Below the pieces are notes generated by a model. It saw only the letters and a program-made list of their open reading frames with translations, searched no databases and was not told the DNA's origin. The position numbers and the translations under genes were made by a program. A stretch of 64,000 bases of DNA from JBNGOQ01 sp050589645 (lineage in GTDB: Bacteria > Bacteroidota > Bacteroidia > Flavobacteriales > Flavobacteriaceae): assembly GCF_050589645.1 (NCBI RefSeq), contig NZ_JBNGOQ010000002.1, positions 124,001-188,000 of the forward strand, read 5' to 3'. Positions 17,153 through 25,586 of this stretch are shown piece by piece (position 1 is the first letter of the stretch; each line of letters opens with the position of its first letter).

Positions 17153-18412
17153 ATGAGAGACTTATTTGATAGGATTACCGAGAATAAGGGGCCACTGGGG
17201 AAGTGGGCTTCACAGGCGGAAGGATATTTTGTTTTCCCAAAATTGGAAGGTCCCATTTCCAATCGGATGAAATTCCAGGGAAAAGAGGTGATTACGTGGA
17301 GTATCAATGATTACCTAGGGCTTGCCAACCTGCCCGAGGTCAAAAAGGTTGATGGTGCTGCGGCTTTGGAGCACGGTTCTGCCTACCCGATGGGCGCTCG
17401 TATGATGAGTGGCCACACGGACTACCACGAGCAATTGGAGCAAGAACTGGCCGCTTTTGTCAATAAAGAGTCCTCTTACCTATTAAATTTCGGATATCAA
17501 GGTATATTATCAGCTATTGACGCATTGGTGTCCAAGGATGATATTATCGTATACGATGTGGATTCCCATGCCTGTATCATTGATGGGGTGCGATTGCATG
17601 TGGGCAAGCGTTTTACGTTTAAGCACAATGATATTGAGAGCCTGGAAAAGAACCTGGAACGTGCCACCAAACTGGCCGAACAGACCGGAGGTGGCATTCT
17701 TGTTATTTCCGAAGGTGTTTTCGGCATGCGCGGGGAACAGGGCAAGCTCAAGGAAATCGTTGCCTTAAAGCAAAAATACAGATTTAGACTTCTTGTGGAT
17801 GATGCCCATGGTTTTGGAACTTTGGGAAAAACAGGGGCCGGAGCCGGTGAAGAACAGGGCGTCCAGGACGATATTGACGTTTATTTTGCCACTTTTGCCA
17901 AATCCATGGCCGGTATAGGAGCTTTTTTGGCCGCCGATAAAGAAATCATAGACTACCTAAAATACAATCTTCGTTCACAGATGTTTGCCAAGTCGCTGCC
18001 CATGATCTATGTAAAGGGCGCGTTGAAACGTTTGGACATGCTCCGTACCATGCCCGAACTTAAGGCAAAACTCTGGGAAAATGTAAATGCCCTTCAAAAT
18101 GGCCTTAAGGAAAGAGGTTTTGATATAGGGACCACTTCCAGTTGCGTCACCCCGGTGTACCTGAACGGAAGTATCCCGGAAGCCATGGCCCTGGTAAAGG
18201 ACCTGCGCGAGAACTACGGCATATTCTGTTCCATAGTGGTATATCCTGTAATTCCCAAGGGACTTATTTTGTTACGGATGATTCCTACGGCTACCCATAC
18301 CATGGAGGACATTGCGGAGACCCTGGAGGCCTTCTCGGCCATTCGGGACCGCCTTAAGAACGGTACTTACAAAAGACTTTCAGCGGCCGTCGCAGCGGCA
18401 ATGGGGGAGTAA
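17153..18412 (+). CDS. Alpha-oxoamine synthase (SPT/cysteate fatty acyltransferase-like)
   Basis: A 419-residue PLP enzyme of the family that includes 8-amino-7-oxononanoate synthase, serine palmitoyltransferase and the cysteate fatty acyltransferase of sulfonolipid synthesis. Motifs are SINDYLGLA, GARMMSGHTDYHEQLE, DVDSHACIIDGVRL (ring-stacking His), DDAHGFGTLG (about 215-224) and the PLP Lys in TFAKSMAGIGAF (about 248). It condenses an amino acid with a fatty acyl thioester and releases CO2. No bio genes lie nearby, and it follows a cysteine-synthase-like gene, so I prefer a sphingolipid or sulfonolipid role over biotin synthesis. Confidence 0.82.
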   Translation: MRDLFDRITENKGPLGKWASQAEGYFVFPKLEGPISNRMKFQGKEVITWSINDYLGLANLPEVKKVDGAAALEHGSAYPMGARMMSGHTDYHEQLEQELAAFVNKESSYLLNFGYQGILSAIDALVSKDDIIVYDVDSHACIIDGVRLHVGKRFTFKHNDIESLEKNLERATKLAEQTGGGILVISEGVFGMRGEQGKLKEIVALKQKYRFRLLVDDAHGFGTLGKTGAGAGEEQGVQDDIDVYFATFAKSMAGIGAFLAADKEIIDYLKYNLRSQMFAKSLPMIYVKGALKRLDMLRTMPELKAKLWENVNALQNGLKERGFDIGTTSSCVTPVYLNGSIPEAMALVKDLRENYGIFCSIVVYPVIPKGLILLRMIPTATHTMEDIAETLEAFSAIRDRLKNGTYKRLSAAVAAAMGE

Positions 18413-18415
18413 TAG

Positions 18416-18443
18416 TTCAAGGTTCAAAGTTTAAGGTTCAAGG
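18416..18443. repeat. Heptamer repeat TTCAAGG, four units
   Basis: Units TTCAAGG, TTCAAAG, TTTAAGG, TTCAAGG directly after the oxoamine synthase stop; same family as the array at 7984-8043. Two more units lie at 19049-19062. Confidence 0.85.
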
Positions 18444-18480
18444 TGGAGACGCCTAGCTTCACTGCGTTAAGCGCTAAGAG

Positions 18481-18525
18481 ACAATATGCGTTGGTTTGTC
18501 ATTCCGAGACCACGAGGAATCTCTA
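18481..18525. repeat. 45-bp dispersed repeat, copy A
   Basis: Aligns without gaps to 18983-19027. The core TTGGTTTGTCATTCCG is followed by a variable 6-7 bases and CGAGGAATCTCTA. The TCATTCCG...CGAGGAAT halves form an imperfect inverted repeat. Confidence 0.8.
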
Positions 18526-18526
18526 G

Positions 18527-18746
18527 CGGATTTAAAATAAATCCCCGGCAGATGCAAAGCACATATTTGACAGATGCAAAGCACATCTCTGACAGATGCA
18601 AAGCACATCTCTAACAGATGCAGACCAAATCTCTGGCAGATTCAAACCAAATCTCTGGCAGATTCAAACCAAATCTCTGGCAGATTCATAAAATATCTTT
18701 AGCAGATTTAGAATAAATCTTTGGCGGATTTTAAAAAAGAGCCCTA
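18527..18746. repeat. 22-bp tandem repeat, nine full units plus a partial
   Basis: Successive 22-bp units begin at 18527, 18549, 18571, 18593, 18615, 18637, 18659, 18681 and 18703, with a decayed tenth from 18725. A typical unit is CAGATTCAAACCAAATCTCTGG. Units 6 and 7 are identical, and changes accumulate stepwise towards both ends. Each junction forms AATCT-CTGGC-AGATT, a short inverted repeat. There are no spacers. Confidence 0.9.
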
Positions 18747-18810
18747 ATCCATCGATTCAAATACCGAATTCAGAAGTAAGAGGCCAGAATTGGGACAGGT
18801 ATTAAAGCTC

Positions 18811-18830
18811 CCCTCCTTGTTCAAGGAGGG
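18811..18830. repeat. Perfect inverted repeat CCCTCCTTG/CAAGGAGGG
   Basis: Nine-base arms around a two-base loop. The sequence after it (AGAGGAGG) continues the purine-rich character. Confidence 0.8.
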
Positions 18831-18868
18831 AGAGGAGGTACATCTGCAAAAGGATGGCAATAAAAATC

Positions 18869-18902
18869 CCTTCTCCCCAGGGAGAAGGTCTGCCGATAGG
18901 CA
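18869..18902. repeat. Inverted repeats CCTTCTCCC/GGGAGAAGG and TGCC/GGCA
   Basis: Nine-base arms with a two-base loop at 18869-18888, then TGCC-GATA-GGCA at 18891-18902. Together they look like a small REP-like module. Confidence 0.75.
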
Positions 18903-18982
18903 GGGATGAGGGGATATAGTCAACTGCATACTATCAAACGCCCACATTTAATTGAAATGGATTCCGCATTAAATGCGGAATG

Positions 18983-19027
18983 ACAATATACATTGGTTTG
19001 TCATTCCGCGCCTGCGAGGAATCTCTA
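18983..19027. repeat. 45-bp dispersed repeat, copy B
   Basis: Second copy of the element at 18481-18525. It is directly preceded by an inverted repeat, ATTCCGCAT/ATGCGGAAT (18961-18980), built from the same ATTCCG word. Confidence 0.8.
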
Positions 19028-19213
19028 CCCACTGCCTACAGTTTCTGGCTTAAGGTTCAAGGTAGCTATCGAGAACACATCACCTTTAACCACTATCCGA
19101 ACCCATAACTCAACAACTCATAACCGAGGACTGCCTACTGCCAACTGTTAATTGCTAATTGTTCATTGATTACCATCAACCATCAACCGTCAACTGTTCA
19201 CCATCAACCAACC

Positions 19214-20335
19214 TTAACCCAAGTTCTTCCGATAGGTCCGGCGGCGTTTGTGCACTATAGGGTTAAAATGCTTCCAGATTTGCCGTATGGCCGTATTTTC
19301 CTCCAGTTCGGGCGTACGAATACAGTTTTTGATTCCGTTTTTGGTAAAGGTCTTGTAGTACTCGTTAAAGACAATAGCGGTTACCCCCTTGTTCTGATAT
19401 TCCGGGTGTACCCCGATCAGATAGAAGATAACGTCCGTATTGTGCTTTTTGGCCCGTAATAGGTGAAAGACCCCAAAAGGGAACAGCTTTCCCTTGGCTT
19501 TTTGCAAGGCCCTGGAAAAAGAGGGCATCACTATGGCGAAGCTAACGAGCTTGTCCTCCTTGTCCACAATAAACTTGATGTATTCCGGATTGATGAGGCT
19601 TATGTATTTTTTCTTAAAATAGGCCTTTTGGATATCCGTGATGGGCACAAAGGAGGCCAGGGCGGAATAAGTCTCGTTGAAAAGATCGAACATTTGATCG
19701 GTCCAGGGCAACACCTCGCTGGTCTTTGTGCAGTTTATTTCCCGCAGGCCATATCTTTTTTTTATGAGTGCCTGTACCCTAGTAAAGAGGGCTGGATCGG
19801 CATTGCCAAAGGGGAATTTATTTTCCAGATATTCCTTTTCCTTCACAAAGCCCAAACGTTCCAGGTGACCTGCGTAATAAGGATGGTTGTACCAGGTGAT
19901 CATGGTGCCTATATGGTCAAAGCCCTCGGTAAGGACGCCCACCTTATCCAGATTTGAAAAGCCTACTGGTCCTTCCATATAATCCAGTTGATGATCCTTG
20001 CCTATTTCGGCTACCTTTTCCAACAGGCGTTCGGACACTTCGGGATCATCGATGAAATCGAACCAACCGAACCGCATTTTTCGGAGTTGCTGCCGATTTA
20101 CTTCTATGTTGTTGATGATGGCCACGACCCTTCCTACTAGAACATCGTTCTTATAGGCCAGAAAGAACCAGGCATCCGCATCCTTAAAGACAGGATTTTT
20201 GTCCCGATCAAAGGTTTCCAGTTCATCCTTGATAATAGGGGGTACCCAATAGGGTGAATCCCTGTAAAGGGAAAAGGGAAATTTTACGAATTTTTTTAGA
20301 TCCGACTTTGAGGTAGCTTCTTTGATGGTGACCAT
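19214..20335 (-). CDS. GNAT-fold acyltransferase-like protein
   Basis: A 373-residue protein that looks like a long N-acyltransferase. The N-terminal half starts VTIKEATSKSDLKKFVKFPFSLYRDSPYWVPP and has AYKNDVLVGRVVAIIN. The C-terminal half has FYLIGVHPEYQNKGVTAIVFNEYYK, the acyl-CoA-binding Q/RxxGxG/A-type segment of GNAT proteins, then ENTAIRQIWKHF. Proteins of this type are widespread in Bacteroidota and are often misnamed. The substrate cannot be read. It points towards the oxoamine synthase across the repeat island, so N-acylation of a sphingoid-type base is a reasonable but unproved idea. Confidence 0.65.
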   Translation of the reverse strand: MVTIKEATSKSDLKKFVKFPFSLYRDSPYWVPPIIKDELETFDRDKNPVFKDADAWFFLAYKNDVLVGRVVAIINNIEVNRQQLRKMRFGWFDFIDDPEVSERLLEKVAEIGKDHQLDYMEGPVGFSNLDKVGVLTEGFDHIGTMITWYNHPYYAGHLERLGFVKEKEYLENKFPFGNADPALFTRVQALIKKRYGLREINCTKTSEVLPWTDQMFDLFNETYSALASFVPITDIQKAYFKKKYISLINPEYIKFIVDKEDKLVSFAIVMPSFSRALQKAKGKLFPFGVFHLLRAKKHNTDVIFYLIGVHPEYQNKGVTAIVFNEYYKTFTKNGIKNCIRTPELEENTAIRQIWKHFNPIVHKRRRTYRKNLG

Positions 20336-20422
20336 GCAGTTGCTTTTAAGCCATCAATATTAGGAATATTAATCAACAAGATAAAACGGCAGCGCTTTAT
20401 TTTTTACGCAAAAGTGAGCAGA

Positions 20423-21481
20423 TCAGAAGTCGATCGCCCCGTTGTCCTTTTTCTTCTTGCGAAGCTGTTTTTTGGTAGGGCCAAGATCAATATCCTCAGC
20501 GCCTTTACCCTTGTTTTTTCTTTTTTTCTTCTTCTTTTTCTTTCCCTTTTTCATGGCGTTCTTTTTGATGGGGCCGCCATTTTCCCCGGCCTTTTGGTCC
20601 TCTATGGGAACCAGCTCGTCCTTGTGCATGTCCAATCGATAGGAGAAACCGGCCGTGGCAAAGAGTCGGGAGGGCGTATTTTTAAAATTGGCGCCCAGGT
20701 TAAGATCCACCTGAAAGGCATCGTTGATCAAATGCGCCACACCACCGCGCAGGAGTATATCCGAATAACGGTCGCTGTTGACCCCCTGGTTCTCCAGGAA
20801 GACACTCCACTTCGGGTTTTTTAAGGCGTGCGACAGTGAAATAAGATAACCCCATTCCGGAAAATCGGAGCCTATCCGGTCGTAGGAAATGTTGCTGATC
20901 AATACAAAGCGGGGTGTAAGCGTGCTCTGCGTGGCCACCATAACACGCGGAGAAACCGTAGGATCGCCCACAAAAAAAGGGTTCTCGCCAAGAACAAAGG
21001 TAGCCCCGGCATAAACGGATACCGCTGGAATCAAATTCCGGAGTTGAAAGACGTTGTTGGCACGCCAGCTGTACAAATTGGGTTTAGTGCGTTCCTCGCT
21101 CTTGTAGGGGTCGTATAGCAGGTATTTGAGTCCTATACGGTTCCGTCCAAAATCGGTACGGGAATCGCTTGTGCCCAGACCGGTAAACGTAATGTCCTGG
21201 TTTTGGAAGGTGCCTTCCCAATTCAGTTCCAGTTCTTCGAACAAAAGACCATAACGGATGGAAAAATCGGCCCCCAAAATAGTAGATTCCGTATCCAATG
21301 TATTGTGATCCTGCTGTTCGTAGAAGGCCCCGAACTCCACTTGCAAAACGTTTTTGCCTACCGCATAGGCACTTACGGACAAACCGGGTCTGTTAGAATT
21401 GATGACATCCGTATATTGGGAGAAACCCAAAAAAGGTAGGACAAGCAGTAACCGAAAAAGGAGGAATTTTATGTTTTTCAT
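20423..21481 (-). CDS. Outer-membrane beta-barrel protein (MetA-pathway transporter-like) with Lys-rich tail
   Basis: A 352-residue exported protein. The signal peptide MKNIKFLLFRLLLVLPFLGFSQ starts at 21481; an ATG six codons earlier is less likely. About 250 residues of alternating aromatic strands follow (VINSNRPGLSVSAYAVGKNVLQVEFG), as in the transporter family Pfam assigns to the phenol MetA degradation pathway. The barrel ends at about 280. The last 70 residues are very basic, with GKKKKKKKRKNKGKG and KKQLRKKKKD. The tail would lie in the periplasm or outside. Function is unknown beyond outer-membrane location. Confidence 0.7.
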   Translation of the reverse strand: MKNIKFLLFRLLLVLPFLGFSQYTDVINSNRPGLSVSAYAVGKNVLQVEFGAFYEQQDHNTLDTESTILGADFSIRYGLLFEELELNWEGTFQNQDITFTGLGTSDSRTDFGRNRIGLKYLLYDPYKSEERTKPNLYSWRANNVFQLRNLIPAVSVYAGATFVLGENPFFVGDPTVSPRVMVATQSTLTPRFVLISNISYDRIGSDFPEWGYLISLSHALKNPKWSVFLENQGVNSDRYSDILLRGGVAHLINDAFQVDLNLGANFKNTPSRLFATAGFSYRLDMHKDELVPIEDQKAGENGGPIKKNAMKKGKKKKKKKRKNKGKGAEDIDLGPTKKQLRKKKKDNGAIDF

Positions 21482-21557
21482 TCTAATAGGATGCCCCATA
21501 AAGGCTGTTTTATTATTATTTTATGACTTTTGCACTCTTAATACAACGCTAGAATCG

Positions 21558-21565
21558 TACTTTTG
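21558..21565 (+). promoter_or_regulatory. -7 promoter box TACTTTTG
   Basis: Exact TAnnTTTG ending 20 nt before the DUF4834 ATG at 21586; likely drives the envelope-gene run to 27 kb. Confidence 0.55.
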
Positions 21566-21585
21566 ATATAAATTTTTGCAAGAAT

Positions 21586-21849
21586 ATGGGTTTATTAAAA
21601 ACGGTCCTGGTCATCGTATTAGTATACTATCTGCTGAAAATACTTGGCAGGTGGTTTGCACCCAAACTGTTCAGCTATGCTGCAAGAAAAACGGAGGCGC
21701 ACTTCAGGGAACGATATGGACAATTTCATGAGCAGGCGCCTCAAGAAGAAGAACAGCTAGGGGATATCATCATTGATAAGAAACCGACCAAAAAGACCAA
21801 TACTTCAAAAAAAGTTGGAGAATATATAGATTTTGAGGAAATTGAGTAA
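21586..21849 (+). CDS. DUF4834-like small membrane protein
   Basis: An 87-residue protein with one transmembrane helix (about 4-22), then a basic and acidic cytosolic tail (KPTKKTNTSKKVGEYIDFEEIE). Length, the RWFAPKLFSYAARKTE segment and the acidic end match the Bacteroidota DUF4834 family, of unknown function. It lies 21 bp upstream of the YfhO gene and is probably co-transcribed with it. Confidence 0.75.
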   Translation: MGLLKTVLVIVLVYYLLKILGRWFAPKLFSYAARKTEAHFRERYGQFHEQAPQEEEQLGDIIIDKKPTKKTNTSKKVGEYIDFEEIE

Positions 21850-21870
21850 ATATTACTACAATACCAATTC

Positions 21871-24306
21871 ATGAAGACCAACGTTAAAGCGTTATTTGTC
21901 CATTTTTTTGTTTTTGTTTTCTTCCTCATTACCGCCCTTGCTTACTTTCACCCCGTACTTCAAGGAAAGGTCATTTCCCAATCGGATATCGTTCAATACA
22001 CCGGCATGGCCAAGGAGCAGAACGATTTTCGAAAAAGAACAGGGGAGGAGCCCTATTGGACCAACGGCGCATTTGGGGGCATGCCCACCTATCAATTGGG
22101 GGCCAACTACCCCCACAACTATGTAAAGAAACTCGATAAGATCATCAGGTTCCTACCGCGCCCTGCGGACTATCTCTTCCTGTATTTTATTGGATTTTAC
22201 ATTTTGTTATGCTGTCTTAAGGTGGATTATAGGTTGGCCGTCCTAGGTGCTTTGGCGTTCGGTTTCTCTACCTATATGATCATCATCCTAGGGGTAGGGC
22301 ACAACGCAAAGGCACATGCCCTGGGCTACCTGCCCATATTGTTGGGTGGTATTATACTGGTTTTTAGAAAACGATACCTCTGGGGGTTTTTGCTCACGGC
22401 AGTAGCGATGGCACTGGAGGTCAGTGCCAACCACTATCAGATGACCTATTATTTTATGTTGCTGGTCCTAATTTTGGGCGTGGCTTATTTTGTGGATGCG
22501 ATCCTAAAGAGGAAGTTAAAGCATTTTTTTATTTCCGTCGGCATTTTAATCTTGGCGGTGGCCTTGGGTATTACTACGAACGCCACTGGGCTTATGGCCA
22601 CCAAGGAATATGCGGACTGGAGCACGCGGGGCAAAACACAGTTGACCCTGGACCCTGACGGCTCTCCAAAAGAGAATACCGGCGGCCTTAGCAAGGACTA
22701 TATTACGGCCTATAGTTATGGCAAGGCCGAATCGTTCAACCTGTTTGTTCCCCGCTTGTTCGGTGGATCCAACAATGAGGACCTGGGCGAAAATGCCAAG
22801 ACCTATGATTACCTTACCGAACAAGGCCTACCGAGGACCCGTGCCTTGGAATTTACCAGTGGCCTTCCCCTGTACTGGGGCGATCAGCCCGGGGTGTCGG
22901 CACCGGCCTATATTGGCGCCATCATCTTCTTCCTTTTCGTATTGGGGCTTTTCCTGGTCAAGGGAAAGCTAAAATGGTGGTTGTTGGGCGGTACCCTTAT
23001 GTCGTTGGTACTGTCCTGGGGAAAGAACTTTGGCCTGCTGACCGATTTTATGATCGATTATTTTCCCTTCTACGATAAATTCAGGGCAGTTTCCTCTATC
23101 CAGGTGATATTGGAGCTCTGCGTGCCCCTGCTCGCGGTGTTGGCCTTAAGGGAGGTCTTTAAGCCATCCATAGAGACCAAGAAAAAAATACACGCCCTGA
23201 AGTTCAGTTTTTTTATTGCGGGCGGATTGGCGATCGCCTTGCTATTGTTCAAGGGCACCTTTGATTTTACAGGCCTTAGCGATGGCACCTATACCCGCTA
23301 TTTTGGGGAGGAGGTAATGACCATGATACAGTTGGATCGCGAAGCCGTGTACATCAACGATTCTCTGCGTTCCCTTGTATATGTGCTGTTAGCGGCCCTG
23401 GTCATTTGGCTGTTCCTAAAGGGGAGGATGAAACAAAATTTGACCATCGTGGCCCTAGGGCTGCTCGTGCTCTTTGATCTGGCGGGTGTAGCGACCCGCT
23501 ATGTGAACGAGGACGATTTTGTGCGGAAGCGCACCATGCTGGAACCTTTTCAGGAGACGGCGTTGGATAAACAGATTTTGGAGGACGAGACGGTTTACCG
23601 GGTCTATGACCCGTCCGAAGGTTTAAATGGCGCACGCACCTCGTACTTTCACCAGTCCGTAGGCGGTTACCATGCAGCAAAACCGGCTGGCCTTATGGAA
23701 CTGTTCGACTATCAGGTGTACAAAAACAATACCCGGGTGTTGGATATGCTCAATGTGAAATACATTGTACAACAGGATCAGGAGGGCAAGCGCTATCCGG
23801 CCCTGAACCCCAATGCCAATGGCAATGCCTGGTTTGTGGAACAGCTCCAAAAAGTACAAACGGCCGATGAAGAAATAAGGGCCCTGGACAGTCTAGACGT
23901 CAAAACGATGGCCGTAGTGAATACCCGGGCCTTTCCTAATATCAGTCGCTTTGCCTTTCGGAAAGATTCAACAGCATTGATCGCTTTAAAGGAATATCTG
24001 CCCAACCATCTTACATACGTATCCTCCAACGCGCATGACGGGCTGGCCGTATTTTCGGAAATGTACTACCCTCAGGGCTGGAACGCCTATGTTGATGGAA
24101 AATTGACCCCCCACTTTAAGGTAAATTACGTCTTAAGGGCGCTTCAGGTACCAGCGGGAGACCATACCTTGGAATTTAAATTTGAACCGGAAGTGGTGGA
24201 ACGGGGCAGTAAGATCGCCCTGGGAAGCTCCATCGCCCTAGGCGCTTTGATACTGTTCGGATTGGTATTTTCATTTTGGCGCGGTAGGAGAAAGGAGGAT
24301 GCCTAA
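21871..24306 (+). CDS. YfhO family integral membrane protein
   Basis: An 811-residue membrane protein with about a dozen hydrophobic helices spread over residues 10-550 and a final one near 785-800. Between them lies a large extracytoplasmic domain (about 560-780, DPSEGLNGARTSYFHQSVGGYHAAKP). The layout and motifs (TYQLGANYPHNYVKKL, VGHNAKAHALGYLP, SANHYQMTYYF) fit YfhO. That family is GT-C-like; members are thought to transfer sugars from lipid carriers to envelope polymers. The stop overlaps the next start (TAATG at 24304-24308), so it is translationally coupled to the GT4 gene. Confidence 0.88.
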   Translation: MKTNVKALFVHFFVFVFFLITALAYFHPVLQGKVISQSDIVQYTGMAKEQNDFRKRTGEEPYWTNGAFGGMPTYQLGANYPHNYVKKLDKIIRFLPRPADYLFLYFIGFYILLCCLKVDYRLAVLGALAFGFSTYMIIILGVGHNAKAHALGYLPILLGGIILVFRKRYLWGFLLTAVAMALEVSANHYQMTYYFMLLVLILGVAYFVDAILKRKLKHFFISVGILILAVALGITTNATGLMATKEYADWSTRGKTQLTLDPDGSPKENTGGLSKDYITAYSYGKAESFNLFVPRLFGGSNNEDLGENAKTYDYLTEQGLPRTRALEFTSGLPLYWGDQPGVSAPAYIGAIIFFLFVLGLFLVKGKLKWWLLGGTLMSLVLSWGKNFGLLTDFMIDYFPFYDKFRAVSSIQVILELCVPLLAVLALREVFKPSIETKKKIHALKFSFFIAGGLAIALLLFKGTFDFTGLSDGTYTRYFGEEVMTMIQLDREAVYINDSLRSLVYVLLAALVIWLFLKGRMKQNLTIVALGLLVLFDLAGVATRYVNEDDFVRKRTMLEPFQETALDKQILEDETVYRVYDPSEGLNGARTSYFHQSVGGYHAAKPAGLMELFDYQVYKNNTRVLDMLNVKYIVQQDQEGKRYPALNPNANGNAWFVEQLQKVQTADEEIRALDSLDVKTMAVVNTRAFPNISRFAFRKDSTALIALKEYLPNHLTYVSSNAHDGLAVFSEMYYPQGWNAYVDGKLTPHFKVNYVLRALQVPAGDHTLEFKFEPEVVERGSKIALGSSIALGALILFGLVFSFWRGRRKEDA

Positions 24307-25586
24307 TGCAAAAAGTACTCATCATCACATACTATTGGCCTCCTGCCGGAGGTCCGGGGGTTCAGCGGTGGCTGAAGTTTGTAAAATACCTTAGGGACTT
24401 CAATGTAGAACCTATAGTTTACGTGCCGGAAAATCCAAATTACCCCATCACCGACCCCTCTTTCCTAGAGGACATACCAGCAGACCTAAAGGTGTATAAG
24501 CAACCCATCGTTGAGCCCTATCGATGGGCGGGCAGTCTTTTTGGGAAAAAGACCAAGCGTATCAGTTCAGGAATAATCAGATCGGAAAACCAGTCCCTCA
24601 CAGAAGGTTTGCTTTTGTGGATACGGGGTAATTTCTTTATTCCCGATGCCCGTAAATTTTGGGTGAAGCCTTCCGTACGTTTTCTGGCGGAGCTGCTCCA
24701 GAAAGAAAATATCAAGACTATGGTTACTACAGGTCCTCCTCATAGTGTGCATTTGATCGGGTTGGGGCTTTGCCAGCAATTGGATCTGCGTTGGGTGGCC
24801 GATTTTAGAGATCCCTGGACTTCCATAGGCTACCACAAAAAGTTGAAGCTCACCAAAGCTTCCCAACGAAGGCATAAGCAGTTGGAACATACCGTTTTGA
24901 ACGATGCAGATGCTATTGTGGTCACCAGCGGCACCACCAAAAAAGAATTCGAGGCTTTGACCAAGGTACCCATCACGGTGATTACCAATGGGTATGATGG
25001 GGACATTTCGCAAGAAACCGCACGGGATACCAAGTTTACCATTTCCCATATTGGCTCGCTGCTGAGCGGTAGGAACCCCAAGAACCTCTGGAAGGTCCTG
25101 GCAGAATTGGCTGCGGAGCACCCAGAGTTTAAGAGTGCACTGCAACTTCAGCTGATCGGGGTAGTCAGTGCCGATGTTTTGGAGAGTATCCGGGATGCGG
25201 GCCTGGAAGGTTGTACTTCCGTCATCGGTTATGTGAGCCATCAGGAAGCGCTGGCATACCAGCAAGGGTCCCAAGTGTTGCTGCTGGTGGAAATAGATAC
25301 CGGGGAGACCAAGGGCATCATCCCTGGAAAGCTGTTCGAGTATATGGCCGCCAAGCGACCCATTTTGGGCTTGGGACCAAAGGATTGGGAAGTCGGTGAT
25401 ATTATCGGTCAGACCAACGCAGGAGCCACCTTTGGCTATAGCGCGGATTCCGATCTGAAAAGTTTACTTTTGAAATGGTTTCAACGGTACCGCCAGAATG
25501 GGTTGGAAGTATCCTCCAAAGGAATCGAGGCGTACAGTAGAAGGGAACTTACCAAAAAATTAGCGACGGAGCTTCTATGGGCATAG
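24306..25586 (+). CDS. Glycosyltransferase family 4 protein
   Basis: A 426-residue GT-B glycosyltransferase. The N-terminal domain has YYWPPAGGPGVQRWLKFVKYL, the Gly-rich acceptor-side loop of GT4. The middle has DFRDPWTSIGYHKK and ADAIVVTSGTTKKEF, and the C-terminal donor-binding domain has GETKGIIPGKLFEYMAAKRPILGLG (the E-x7-E type segment). It probably adds a sugar to a surface polysaccharide or lipid-linked intermediate at the inner face of the membrane. It overlaps YfhO by one base upstream and the flippase by 10 bp downstream. Confidence 0.88.
   Translation: MQKVLIITYYWPPAGGPGVQRWLKFVKYLRDFNVEPIVYVPENPNYPITDPSFLEDIPADLKVYKQPIVEPYRWAGSLFGKKTKRISSGIIRSENQSLTEGLLLWIRGNFFIPDARKFWVKPSVRFLAELLQKENIKTMVTTGPPHSVHLIGLGLCQQLDLRWVADFRDPWTSIGYHKKLKLTKASQRRHKQLEHTVLNDADAIVVTSGTTKKEFEALTKVPITVITNGYDGDISQETARDTKFTISHIGSLLSGRNPKNLWKVLAELAAEHPEFKSALQLQLIGVVSADVLESIRDAGLEGCTSVIGYVSHQEALAYQQGSQVLLLVEIDTGETKGIIPGKLFEYMAAKRPILGLGPKDWEVGDIIGQTNAGATFGYSADSDLKSLLLKWFQRYRQNGLEVSSKGIEAYSRRELTKKLATELLWA

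Larger units (their letters stand above)
18413..19213. repeat. 801-bp non-coding island of short repeats
   Basis: No credible gene. The stretch between two convergent genes is a mosaic of heptamers, a 45-bp repeat present twice, a 22-bp tandem array, and several small perfect inverted repeats. Its last 90 bp are low-complexity phrases such as CCAACTGTTAATTGC and CATCAACCATCAACC. Listed parts follow separately. Confidence 0.85.

Noticed and set aside
18527..18746. CRISPR-like direct repeats
   Set aside because: The 22-bp units abut without spacers and decay gradually; there are no cas genes nearby. It is a plain tandem repeat.
18744..18947. 67-codon minus-strand frame in the repeat island
   Set aside because: Made of the inverted repeats; no conserved-looking sequence and no promoter.
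19166..19459. 97-codon plus-strand frame at the island edge
   Set aside because: Begins in CATCAACC low-complexity sequence and runs antisense into the GNAT-like gene.
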